Source of the DNA: Methylomonas koyamae
GTDB taxonomy: Bacteria > Pseudomonadota > Gammaproteobacteria > Methylococcales > Methylomonadaceae
Length of the DNA: 64,000 nt
Reading direction: 5' to 3'
NCBI RefSeq assembly: GCF_001644025.1
Contig: NZ_LUUK01000183.1
Coordinates: 62,001 to 126,000 of the forward strand
Shown: piece after piece, positions 53,276 to 61,857 of the stretch
How positions within the stretch are numbered: the stretch's first letter is position 1
Layout of the letters: each line of letters begins with the position of its first letter
Program-made: the position numbers and the translations under genes
The notes under the pieces: generated by a model
What the model was told of the DNA's origin: nothing
Seen by the model: only the letters and a program-made list of their open reading frames with translations
The model's database searches: none

Positions 53276-55703
53276 CAATGCCCAGGGCGGTGACGGCGGC
53301 TATTTGCTCAATGCGGTTAGCGGCGTGGCCGGCGCTGGGGCGGATGCCACCACGACGGTTAATGGCATCAATACCGCTGTCGGAAACAATAGCGATACCG
53401 ATGCTGGCAGTAATGCAACCGGCGGTCACGGCGGTGATTCCAACAATCAGCGCAACGGCGGCGCGGGCGGTAAGGCCCAAAATAGCACGGCTGCCACCGG
53501 CGAGAGTGCGACTGCCAGCGGCGACGCGACCGGTGGCACGGGCGGCGATAGCTACGGCGGCAGCGGCGGTTCCGGCGGCTCGGCCAGTAGCGTTAGTAGT
53601 GCGGTTGGCGCCACTGACGCCGACGCCTATGATGACGCCACCGGCGGAAACGGCGGCTCGAACCGAGCGGAAAACGGTACGGGCGGTGTTGGCGGCGCCG
53701 CGAGTTCTTCAGCCAATGCCGTGGCTACCCACAATAACAGCCAGATTAGCGCGGATACCACCGCTTACGGAGGCTATGGCGGAGCCAGCTATGCCAATGG
53801 CAACGGCGGCAACGGCGGTACGGCGACCACAGCCACCAGCGCCAAAGGCGCCGGCACTGGGGCGGTGCAAGTGGATACCCGCGCTTGGGGCGGCGACGGC
53901 GGTACCGGCCAGGGTTTGGGCAACAAAGGCGGTGCGGGTGGTACCGCTTCGGCGCAAGCCAGCGGCACATCCACCGGCAATGGCGATGTCGCGGTGACTC
54001 TCGACCAACGCGGCGGCAAGGGCGGTCGGGGCTACCTCGGCGCCGACGGTGGCGTGGGTGGCGATTCCATTGCCGATAATTTGGTCAGCGGTTCGACCGG
54101 CGGTGCATTTAACTTGACACAATACGCCGAAGGCGGTGACGGTGGCAATGTCAGCAGCATTATTTTTGCGCTAGGTGTCGGCATCGAAAACCATCCCGCA
54201 GGCCAAGCCGGTAGTGGAGGCCAGGCAAAATCGGTGTTGAACAATGTCGATGACGGCGCCGGCGCGGTTACCGGAAAAAGTAGCGCCGAAGGCGGATCGG
54301 GTGGTGCGGCTAGTGCCGCCGGCAACGGGAATGGCGGCAATGGCGGCGACGCCAATGCGGAGATCGCGCTGATTCACGGCGGCAGCGTCAATGCCAGTGC
54401 GGTTGCCATTGGCGGTAACGGCGGCGATTCCAATACCGGTATCGCCGGTAACGGCGGTTTGGCGGGCTTAGGTCTGGACTTGGCAGCCGCCTATGGTGAA
54501 TCCACCGGCAACGGGACGGTCGAAGTCGCCGGCGAGGTTCGCGGCGGCAACGGCGGTTCGTCGGTCGCCGGCGGTACCGGCGCTTCGGTCAACTTGGTCA
54601 ATAAAGTCGACGGAAAAACCAGCGCCGATCTGAACCTTAGTCAAACCGCCAACGGCGGTAACGGCGGCGGCAGCGTTGGCGGGCAGGTGGGTGCGGCCGG
54701 TAGCGCCGACAGCCAGCTAAGCAAGTCCGCCGCCGTCAACGCCTTATCGCTGTACAACTACGCCACCGGCGGCAACGGCGGCAATTTGAGTGATGCGCCG
54801 AGCGGCGCGGCCGGTGCCGGCGCGGTGGGAACGGCTTTCGTCAATGCCGACAACAGCGCCGGTTCGGTTTACGCGTGGGGTAGCGCGACCGGTGGCGACG
54901 GCGGCAATGCCGATCACGGCGCGACCGGCGGCGCGGGCGGTCAGGCCAACAATACGGCCAAGGTCGCGTCCAGCGGCGACAACCACGACGCTACAGTTTC
55001 CGGTCATGCCTTGGGTGGCCTAGGCGGCGTCAGCTACGGCGGTCAGGCAGGCGCGGGCGGCTCCGCGATCAGTACCAGTTATGGCACCGCTTCCGGCAAT
55101 AGCGCTGTCACGGTAAGCGACAAGGCGCGCGGCGGCAATGGCGGCGTCAATCTGTTCGGCGACACCAACGGCGGTAACGGCGGCGCGGCCAGCTCGTTGG
55201 CTAACGGCAATAATACCGGCACACAGTCGGTGTCCGTGACTTCGTTTGCTTATGGCGGCGATGGCGGCCAAGGGCATGGCAGTGGTAGAGCCGGTGCCGG
55301 TGGCGGCGCCAATTCGCAAGCGCGGGCGTCGAGTACGGCCGGCCATGCCAGCGTGGCGGCGAATGCCACAGGCGGCAGCGGTTACGGTTTCACTTCACCA
55401 ATCGTCGCTACCGCTTGGGCGCAGGGCGGGATGGGTTCGTCCGCCAACGCGACGGCCGGCCAAACCGGCATTCAGCTGACGGCGGCGGCCCACGCCGATA
55501 GCGTTGCGAGCGTCAGCGAAAGCCGCGCCGCCATCGGTCAAGTACCGGCACCGAAAACCGATGCAGCCGGTAAGCAAGCGGTGCGTTCGGCACCGCACTG
55601 CCTCAAAACGCCGATGTTTCAGCACTGCTGGCCGGCAATCCGACGGTGTTGCACGACTTCGACATTGGCGGTAGCAGTCAGGTTTGGCTGCAAGGGACTT
55701 TAG
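53202..55703 (+). CDS. Gly/Asn-rich surface protein, part 2 (central repeat region)
   Basis: Nearly 800 codons of GGxGG-rich repeats, with longer modules repeated: RLTQTAHGGN near 53135, NLTQYAEGGDGG near 54110 and NLSQTANGGNGG near 54640, each followed by Ser/Ala-rich spacers. The reading frame degenerates after about 55580 (AVRSAPHCLKTP), where one missing base separates it from part 3. The start at 53202 is not a real initiation site. High GC and repetition are intrinsic to this gene. Confidence 0.7.
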   Translation: MAGLAGSANSSLSRNTSSKSLQIYSNAQGGDGGYLLNAVSGVAGAGADATTTVNGINTAVGNNSDTDAGSNATGGHGGDSNNQRNGGAGGKAQNSTAATGESATASGDATGGTGGDSYGGSGGSGGSASSVSSAVGATDADAYDDATGGNGGSNRAENGTGGVGGAASSSANAVATHNNSQISADTTAYGGYGGASYANGNGGNGGTATTATSAKGAGTGAVQVDTRAWGGDGGTGQGLGNKGGAGGTASAQASGTSTGNGDVAVTLDQRGGKGGRGYLGADGGVGGDSIADNLVSGSTGGAFNLTQYAEGGDGGNVSSIIFALGVGIENHPAGQAGSGGQAKSVLNNVDDGAGAVTGKSSAEGGSGGAASAAGNGNGGNGGDANAEIALIHGGSVNASAVAIGGNGGDSNTGIAGNGGLAGLGLDLAAAYGESTGNGTVEVAGEVRGGNGGSSVAGGTGASVNLVNKVDGKTSADLNLSQTANGGNGGGSVGGQVGAAGSADSQLSKSAAVNALSLYNYATGGNGGNLSDAPSGAAGAGAVGTAFVNADNSAGSVYAWGSATGGDGGNADHGATGGAGGQANNTAKVASSGDNHDATVSGHALGGLGGVSYGGQAGAGGSAISTSYGTASGNSAVTVSDKARGGNGGVNLFGDTNGGNGGAASSLANGNNTGTQSVSVTSFAYGGDGGQGHGSGRAGAGGGANSQARASSTAGHASVAANATGGSGYGFTSPIVATAWAQGGMGSSANATAGQTGIQLTAAAHADSVASVSESRAAIGQVPAPKTDAAGKQAVRSAPHCLKTPMFQHCWPAIRRCCTTSTLAVAVRFGCKGL

Positions 55704-56218
55704 GCGTGTCGAATACCAGTTCCGACGCCGCTTATCACGATTACCATGCCAGTCTTACGCTAAATCTGGACACCTCGTCTTATGCGCCGGCCCAACATCT
55801 GTTGCTGGGTCTACTTAGCCCCGAGTTCGGCATTACCGCCTTGAGCGGCGGCGATACGCTGTCCTTCTCCATCGACGTGATTGGCGCCACCGCTCATTCA
55901 AGTGCCAGCTATGATTTCAGTGCAGCCGATGCGGCGGGCGCGGCGAATTTTTTCGACGATAAGACGCTGGATGTCGGCGACTGGAGCAGTTGGGTCAGTA
56001 ACAGTGATAAAACACTCACGCTGACCTTTAATTTGGACCTGCACAGCCACACCTACGGCACGGGTCTGAACTTCGATCTGATTGCCGGCAATTCGACGTT
56101 GGGCTCGGGCCCGGTCGCGTCGGTGCCGTTACCGAGCGGCCTATGGCTATTTGGCTCGGCGCTGCTGGGCGCGCTCGTCCGAGGCAGGTATGCGCGAGCG
56201 GGCGGTAAATTCAGCTAG
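55646..56218 (+). CDS. Gly/Asn-rich surface protein, part 3 (C-terminal, VPLP sorting tail)
   Basis: Read from the TAA-bounded frame at 55574, this part continues AFGTALPQNADVSALLAGNP into a beta-rich domain (VWLQGTLGVSN, LTLNLDTSSY) and ends in VPLPSGLWLFGSALLG plus basic residues. That is a PEP-CTERM-like exosortase sorting signal: motif, hydrophobic helix, basic end. Together parts 1-3 span 52331-56218 and would make a protein of about 1,290 residues. A T-tailed terminator follows. Confidence 0.72.
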   Translation: MLHDFDIGGSSQVWLQGTLGVSNTSSDAAYHDYHASLTLNLDTSSYAPAQHLLLGLLSPEFGITALSGGDTLSFSIDVIGATAHSSASYDFSAADAAGAANFFDDKTLDVGDWSSWVSNSDKTLTLTFNLDLHSHTYGTGLNFDLIAGNSTLGSGPVASVPLPSGLWLFGSALLGALVRGRYARAGGKFS

Positions 56219-56248
56219 CAGACGAAACCGATAGAGCCTCGCATTGAG

Positions 56249-56274
56249 AAAGCCCCGCGTTCCGGGGCTTTTTT
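56249..56274 (+). terminator. Rho-independent terminator
   Basis: AAGCCCCG-CGTTC-CGGGGCTT stem-loop followed by a run of T (TTTTTT), 31 bases after the stop of the surface protein gene. A textbook intrinsic terminator. Confidence 0.9.
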
Positions 56275-56767
56275 ATGTGTTGAGCGTGGGTGGGCGGCTC
56301 GCTAGTCAGGCAGGATTCGGGTAGCTCGCCGCGATCGCGGCGTGTGGCAGTCGCGGCCCAAAACCCGGTGTAGGGCTGGCCTGGGCGCCTCGAGATCAGG
56401 CTGGCTTGTGGTCGGCGCTTTCAAACCGGTCGGCGTGATCTCGAGAATAGGTCATTTCCCGCAATCCGCGTGAAATGACCCAACTTGTAAGTTTATCCGG
56501 CGCGCTTAGTGACGGCTAAGTGCTTGTGTCAGCGAGAGATTACATTGTGGTCCGGTTTTTGCCGAGCTAACTCCGGCTGCGGGCGCGGTTCGAGTTTGAC
56601 GCGGGCCGGCGGGTTTGCCTGGAGGCGCGGTTCTCGTGGAAGCGGTTATCGCCGCGCGAATCCGCCGTGGCGGCGGTATCCATAATGTCGGCATTGATTT
56701 GCCGGCTGCAGTGAAAACGGCTTAATCGATCATTTATCAATCAATATCAAACACAAGGAATTTCACA
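56275..56767. other. Intergenic region with two inverted repeats
   Basis: CTCGAGATCA (56389-56398) is repeated inverted as TGATCTCGAG (56436-56445), and GGTCATTTC (56450-56458) as GAAATGACC (56472-56480). These adjacent structures lie upstream of the second VPLP-tailed gene and may be regulatory. No gene is visible. Confidence 0.45.
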
Positions 56768-57517
56768 ATGAAGCATGTATTACGCACCGCTATCGCGGCC
56801 GGCTTGGCACTGACCGCGATCGGTTCGGCCCAGGCCAATACCCTCAGCGTCGACGGCACGCTGTTCTTGCAAGCCGGCGGTACCACCTTCGATACCTGGA
56901 AGGTCGCCATGACCACCGCCGGCAGTTTTAGTGTCGATGTGTTGGCTTACGAAGCATCGCAAAGCAACGTCGCGACCGCCGGTTATTTCGCGGCCGATCT
57001 GAACGGCGACGGCGAACTGACTTGGCTGGACCCGGATACCCATTGGTATTTGGACGACGGTTCCGCCGGCTTGACCGCCGCCAACCATTTGGCCCGTTGC
57101 GACGACATCGCCAACAATTGCGCGACCGTCAACACGCCGACGATCAGCTTGGTCAGCCGAACTCAAGTGCAGGGCGCGGCGGACGGTTCGATTCACTTCC
57201 GTCGCGATCCGGCCTTCGACATTACTCTGGCCGCCGGTAACTACCAATATGTGATGTCCGATTATCGCTTGACCGACGCCGAAGCGGCGGCCGGCATCAA
57301 TTCCGGCGATAGCTTTTCGGCGCCAACCGGCTTCGTCAATCCGATTTTGGATCACGGCGACTACCGGATCACTTTCAGCTCGGATACCTTGCATTTCGCG
57401 GTCAGCGGCAACACCATCACGGTCTCGCAAGTGCCGCTACCCGGCGCGGTCTGGTTGTTCGGCAGCGTTTTGGCCGGTTTTGGCGTAACGGTTCGGCGCA
57501 AGGCGCGGGTGGCTTAA
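56768..57517 (+). CDS. Secreted protein with PEP-CTERM-like VPLP tail
   Basis: The 249-residue protein has a signal peptide (HVLRTAIAAGLALTAIGSAQA), a beta-rich body including an EF-hand-like DLNGDGELTWLD that may bind calcium, and the tail VPLPGAVWLFGSVLAG followed by RRKAR. The tail matches that of the giant surface protein upstream, so both are probably handled by one exosortase, not encoded in this window. AAGGA precedes the ATG. Confidence 0.8.
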   Translation: MKHVLRTAIAAGLALTAIGSAQANTLSVDGTLFLQAGGTTFDTWKVAMTTAGSFSVDVLAYEASQSNVATAGYFAADLNGDGELTWLDPDTHWYLDDGSAGLTAANHLARCDDIANNCATVNTPTISLVSRTQVQGAADGSIHFRRDPAFDITLAAGNYQYVMSDYRLTDAEAAAGINSGDSFSAPTGFVNPILDHGDYRITFSSDTLHFAVSGNTITVSQVPLPGAVWLFGSVLAGFGVTVRRKARVA

Positions 57518-57621
57518 AATTGGCCGATGTTTGCTCCGCGACACCGGAGCGGCCGGCCAGGCCCTACCGTTTTGGTGTTTGTCGGTTATGATGCCGCCTC
57601 CCGCGTTAACCACGATTGACG

Positions 57622-59262
57622 ATGACGATATCCGCCCCGGCCAGACCCGGTCGTAACGATCCCTGCCCGTGCGGCAGCGGTAAAAAATTCAAACATTGCT
57701 GCGCCGAGAAGGCCGAGGCCGGGAGCGGCGAATCCGACCCGAAGCAATTGTTGGAAACCGCCCGCTACCACGCCTATCAACGCCGCGACTTTCTCGCCGC
57801 CGAACAGACTTATCGGCAAGTATTGGCGATCAAGCCCAATCACGCCGAAGCTTTGGCCGGCGTGGGCCAAGGCTTGTGTTGGCGGCATCGGCTCGCCGAA
57901 GGCAAGCAATATCTGGCCAAGGCCGCCAAGGCCATGTTGCGCCAACCGGAAAAGATCGACGCTAGGGTCTTGCTGGAATTCGCCGAGCAAATGCAAATGT
58001 GGGGCGACATCGACTTGGCGTTGCAATTGGCCAGGGCCGCCGCCAAGCGCATGCCGGTCAGCGCCTCGGCGCAATATGCGATCGCCGCCTGTCTGCACCG
58101 CTTGAACCACACCGATCAAGCCATCGCCCAGATGCAAAAAGTCCTGCAATTGGCGCCGAGCGACGCCGGCTGCCAAATCCTGATGGCCCTGCTGGAAATC
58201 GACAAGAAACGGATGGACGACGCCGGCGGGCGGCTGGAGCGGGTCGTTGCCGCCGAGCAAAACAGCGGGCAGTTGGCGCGGGCTTGCTTGGAGCTGTCCA
58301 AGGTCTACGATAAACAACAGCGCTACGCCGAAGCCTTTGAGATGTTCTCGAGGGCTGGCGTGTTGGCGGCGGCTAGTCCAGAAGCCCGGAACGTGGACGC
58401 CAATTATCTGTTCGACCGGATCGCCTTGTTCAAACACGGTTACGACGACGCCTTGCTGGGACGCTGGCGCGTAACCGACTTTGCCGACAATTTGCCGGTC
58501 CCGGCATTCTTGATCGGCTTCTTGCGCTCCGGTACCACGCTGACCGAGCAAGTGCTGGCGGCGCATCCCGAGGTACTGACCTCGGACGAAAACCACTTGA
58601 TCGAGGAAGTGACACAAGAGTTGGCCGCGGCGACCGGCATCGCCGGCGATACGCCGGCCGCGCTGAAGGCCCTGGATATTGCCGGCGCGCGTCGCTTGCG
58701 GGCGTTTTACTGGCAACGTGCCGTGGAGGAATTCACGTCGGCCGCGTTGAAAAAAACTTTCGTCAACAAGGTGGCGCTAAACAGTATCGAAACCGGCCTG
58801 ATCGCCACTTTGTTTCCGGAAGCGAAAATTCTGTTCGCGCTCCGCGATCCGCGCGACGTGTGTCTGAGCTGCGCGATGCAATCGTTCGCGTTGGCGCCGG
58901 CCACCGTGAATCTGTTGTCCTGGCAAGGCATCGCCCGCCAATACGCGGCGGTGATGGATTTGTGGCTGAGTTTGCGCGACCGAATCGCGCCGGCCTATCT
59001 GGAATTGCGCTACGAGGACGTGGTCAACGATTTCGAAGCCAGCTTTCGGCGGGTGTTCGAATTGCTGGACGTCGAGTGGCGTCCGGAAGTGGCGCGCTTC
59101 CACGAGCGTTCGGCCGGCCGTTACGTGGCCACACCCAGCTTTGGGGCAGTGTCTCGGCCGATTTACCGTAGCGCCGTCGCTCGCTGGCACGGTTACCAAA
59201 GCCAATTTCAAACCATCCTGCCCGTGCTGGAGCCCTATCTCAAGGCCTTCGGTTACGCCTGA
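57622..59262 (+). CDS. SEC-C / TPR / sulfotransferase fusion protein
   Basis: The 546-residue protein has a SEC-C zinc motif at its N-terminus (GRNDPCPCGSGKKFKHCC), several TPR repeats (about 40-260), and a sulfotransferase domain with the PAPS-binding loop GFLRSGTTLTEQ (about residue 296), the 3'-phosphate region FALRDPRDVCLSC and a C-terminal RPIYRSAVARWHGY. It may sulfate a polysaccharide, protein or lipid. The ATG at 57622 is used; a TTG two codons earlier is possible. Not in an operon with its neighbours. Confidence 0.85.
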   Translation: MTISAPARPGRNDPCPCGSGKKFKHCCAEKAEAGSGESDPKQLLETARYHAYQRRDFLAAEQTYRQVLAIKPNHAEALAGVGQGLCWRHRLAEGKQYLAKAAKAMLRQPEKIDARVLLEFAEQMQMWGDIDLALQLARAAAKRMPVSASAQYAIAACLHRLNHTDQAIAQMQKVLQLAPSDAGCQILMALLEIDKKRMDDAGGRLERVVAAEQNSGQLARACLELSKVYDKQQRYAEAFEMFSRAGVLAAASPEARNVDANYLFDRIALFKHGYDDALLGRWRVTDFADNLPVPAFLIGFLRSGTTLTEQVLAAHPEVLTSDENHLIEEVTQELAAATGIAGDTPAALKALDIAGARRLRAFYWQRAVEEFTSAALKKTFVNKVALNSIETGLIATLFPEAKILFALRDPRDVCLSCAMQSFALAPATVNLLSWQGIARQYAAVMDLWLSLRDRIAPAYLELRYEDVVNDFEASFRRVFELLDVEWRPEVARFHERSAGRYVATPSFGAVSRPIYRSAVARWHGYQSQFQTILPVLEPYLKAFGYA

Positions 59263-59439
59263 TCCTCGTGCCGTCGAATGATGTAGTGATTTAACATAGT
59301 TCAATAGCAGGCGGCCGCAATGCGCGAGTTCGGCCTATCGACAGCCTTTTGATTCTAAAAAAATTTTCGCTTACGGCGTTAATTTTGCTGGTTGATCCGG
59401 TTTAGCTGCCTATACGGACGCAATCAAAACCGGCGACCC

Positions 59440-59952
59440 ATGTCATTTCACCCGCATCAATCGTTGCAAGAGCTGTACGTCAGTTGCCACGGCGAGCTGG
59501 AGGCCGTGCTGTTTTCGCGCGTGCGCTGCCGGGAAACCGCCGCCGACCTTTGCCAGGAAGCCTTTGTCCGTTTATGCCGCAGCGACGATCTGGGTAATGT
59601 CGGCAATCTGAAAGCCTATTTATTCCGTACCGCGCAGAATCTGCTGTTCGACCACTACCGCAGCCAGACCGTACGCAATAGCGCGATCGTCGATTGGCCG
59701 GAACACGAGCCGCCGGAAGCCGAAGATCCGCGTTGCGCCGAGACCGTCGCGCTGGCGGAGCAGGATTTGGATAGGCTGATCGAAGCCATGACCAGCTTGT
59801 CGCCTTTATGCCAGCGGATTTTTTATTTAAACCGCTTCGAGGGCATGAAGCAGCGCGAAATCGCCGAAACCCTGAATATCTCGGTTCGCACTGTCGAAGA
59901 GAACGTCAAAAAGGCGCTGCTGCATTGCGCCAAAACCCTGGATCAGTCCTAG
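59440..59952 (+). CDS. FecI-like ECF sigma factor
   Basis: The 170-residue protein has sigma region 2 (SCHGELEAVLFSRVRCRETA and DLCQEAFVRL, FRTAQNLLFDHYRS) and region 4 (LSPLCQRIFYLNRFEGMKQR and EIAETLNISVRTVEENVKKA), typical of iron-responsive FecI-type ECF sigma factors. It is followed by a fecR-like gene and a TonB receptor with a signalling domain. The ATG at 59440 gives normal length; an upstream frame is longer but unsupported. Confidence 0.9.
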   Translation: MSFHPHQSLQELYVSCHGELEAVLFSRVRCRETAADLCQEAFVRLCRSDDLGNVGNLKAYLFRTAQNLLFDHYRSQTVRNSAIVDWPEHEPPEAEDPRCAETVALAEQDLDRLIEAMTSLSPLCQRIFYLNRFEGMKQREIAETLNISVRTVEENVKKALLHCAKTLDQS

Positions 59953-60023
59953 CCGGTCATGTGGTTCCGGGTTTGGGCCTCGTCTATGATATATCTCCCC
60001 CACCGTTCAACCAGGAATTGACC

Positions 60024-61301
60024 ATGTCCACCGAACCGATGCCGGATGATGCCGAGCGTTTGCTGGAACAGGCTTGCGCTTGGTTAAGTAGACTGCATTC
60101 GGGTGAATTTCCCGTGTCCGCGCGGCAAGAGCTGAACGCCTGGCGCGCCGCCGACAGCGCCCACGAACAAGCCTGGCAACGCGCCGAAACGCTGTGGGCG
60201 GGCTTGGGGCAACTGCGCGGCCGCCGCATCATTCCCGGTGCGCAACCGTTACCGGGGGAGGGGAGCTTACAAGCCGAAATACAACCCTCTCCCCCTGGGA
60301 GAGGGCAGGGTGAGGGGATGCAAACTAACGCTTTGACGCATTTTGATTCCCTCGCTCCAACCCTCTCGGCAATCGATCCCGACATTACCCTATCTTCTGT
60401 ATCGATGCAGTCGTCCCGAGAAGAAAGCGAGCTTTTACGACAGTCTCCAGGGCAAGGTGGCAGGCAAGCGAAGGCAGCGGATGTGCTGGCTGCAAGTCCG
60501 GTTGTCATGCTGGATTCCCGTCTGCGCGGAAATGGCAGCCGCATGGATTTTAAAGACAGCGTTGACAACAGAACGCACCGCCGACGCCGTGGCCGTTCGT
60601 TAGGTTTGGCGGTAGCCTGCTGCGCATTGCTGGCTACCACGCTGACTATGCTGTATCCGCCGGCATTCTGGCGCGCGGACTACTCGACCGGTAAAGGCGA
60701 GCAGCGCAGCGTGACTTTGGCCGACGGCTCGCGGGTGATGCTTAACACCGCCACGGCCCTGGCCATCCACTTCGACGCCGGCACGCGCCGGGTGGAGTTA
60801 TTAGCCGGCGAAGCGTTTTTTGACGTGGCTAAAAATCCGCAACGGCCGTTCGTGGTCACTGCCGCCGGCAGCGAAGTGCGGGCGGTGGGTACGGCTTTCG
60901 CGGTAAAGCGACAACCCGAGCAGACCGAAGTCGAACTGGTTGAAGGGATAGTTGAAATACAAGACGCGGGGCAGCAACACCAACAACGCCTGACGGCGGG
61001 GCAGTCGGCGTCGATAGGCGCCAACAACATCACTTTAAAAAACGCCGGCCAACCGGACGGCATGGCGCTGTGGCGGGCCGGCTATCTGCAATTCGACGGC
61101 TTGCCGCTAAGCGACGCGATTGCCCAAATCAACCAATACCGTCCCGGCCGCGTCATGTTGCTGAATACCGCGCTGGCCGACAAGCGCATCAGCGGTCTGT
61201 TTCGCTTGGATGCGCTGGATCAAGCCATCGCCAGTTTAAAAGCCGCCATCCCGGCGCTGCAAATAGTCAGCATCACGCCCTATCTGGTGGTGTTGCGTTA
61301 G
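60024..61301 (+). CDS. FecR-like anti-sigma / signal relay protein with in-frame repeat insertion
   Basis: The 425-residue product has the cytoplasmic DUF4880 domain (ACAWLSRLHSGEFPVSARQE, HEQAWQRAETLWAGL), one membrane helix (SLGLAVACCALLATTLTMLY) and a periplasmic FecR domain (GEQRSVTLADGSRVMLNTAT, LLAGEAFFDVAKNPQRPFVV). Between the DUF4880 domain and the helix there are about 110 extra residues (roughly 73-183) made from dispersed DNA repeats, including one like the repeat after sufB. The frame stays open, so the protein may still work. It relays the signal from the downstream TonB receptor to the sigma factor. Confidence 0.85.
   Translation: MSTEPMPDDAERLLEQACAWLSRLHSGEFPVSARQELNAWRAADSAHEQAWQRAETLWAGLGQLRGRRIIPGAQPLPGEGSLQAEIQPSPPGRGQGEGMQTNALTHFDSLAPTLSAIDPDITLSSVSMQSSREESELLRQSPGQGGRQAKAADVLAASPVVMLDSRLRGNGSRMDFKDSVDNRTHRRRRGRSLGLAVACCALLATTLTMLYPPAFWRADYSTGKGEQRSVTLADGSRVMLNTATALAIHFDAGTRRVELLAGEAFFDVAKNPQRPFVVTAAGSEVRAVGTAFAVKRQPEQTEVELVEGIVEIQDAGQQHQQRLTAGQSASIGANNITLKNAGQPDGMALWRAGYLQFDGLPLSDAIAQINQYRPGRVMLLNTALADKRISGLFRLDALDQAIASLKAAIPALQIVSITPYLVVLR
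60241..60545 (+). repeat. Dispersed repeats inserted in-frame inside the fecR-like gene
   Basis: Within the gene lie CCCTCTCCCCCTGGGAGAGG with GGTGAGGG (60283-60316, relative of 2823-2855) and the segment translated LDSRLRGNG (GATTCCCGTCTGCGCGGAAA, about 60512-60531), typical of a proteobacterial palindromic repeat family. The encoded stretch is unlike any FecR linker. Confidence 0.65.
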
Positions 61302-61857
61302 GCGCTGTTCACACCCCGCACCTTCTCCCGACGCACAAAAAACCTCTCTTGCTGGACGACTGCATGGACGCAGGAGGTAGGGCAACGCTGGCAGCAGTTG
61401 CCGAGAGGGGAGGGTGATGAGAGTTAAAACAACGGAGCCGGATGGGTACGACTGCATGGATGCAGGAGCTAGAGCAACGCATGGAGCAGTTGCCGAGAGC
61501 GCAGTGAAACCCATCATCGAGAATTTATTCCCGCCTCAAATCATTTTCCAAGTCCACCACGACACCCCAAGCATTAAGGCCTTGTTCGCGTTAATGGTTG
61601 AATCAGATCGAAGCCGTCATCCCGGCATGGATTGCCGGGATCCATGCCACAAGGATGCGTTGAAACTTTGCCATCCGTGGCTTCTGGGCCCCGGCAATCC
61701 GTGCCGGGGCGACGCCAACGATAAACGCGAACCGTCCATTCCGAACTCTCCCAACAAAAAATCCATGACCGCCCGATGTGGGTTTTCAAAAAGTTTCCGT
61801 CTTAACTAACACCAGCCGAAATGCTGCCGTGTAACCCGACCGAAACCAGGAGTATCC
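61302..61857. other. Repeat-rich intergenic region upstream of the TonB receptor
   Basis: GACTGCATGGACGCAGGAGG with TAGGGCAACG (61349-61378) recurs diverged at 61449-61478, and GTCATCCCGGCATGGATTGC with CGGGATCCATGCC (61616-61648) is a palindromic repeat of a family common in such genomes. Short frames here are built from repeats. AGGAG at 61848 supplies the receptor's ribosome binding site. Confidence 0.55.
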
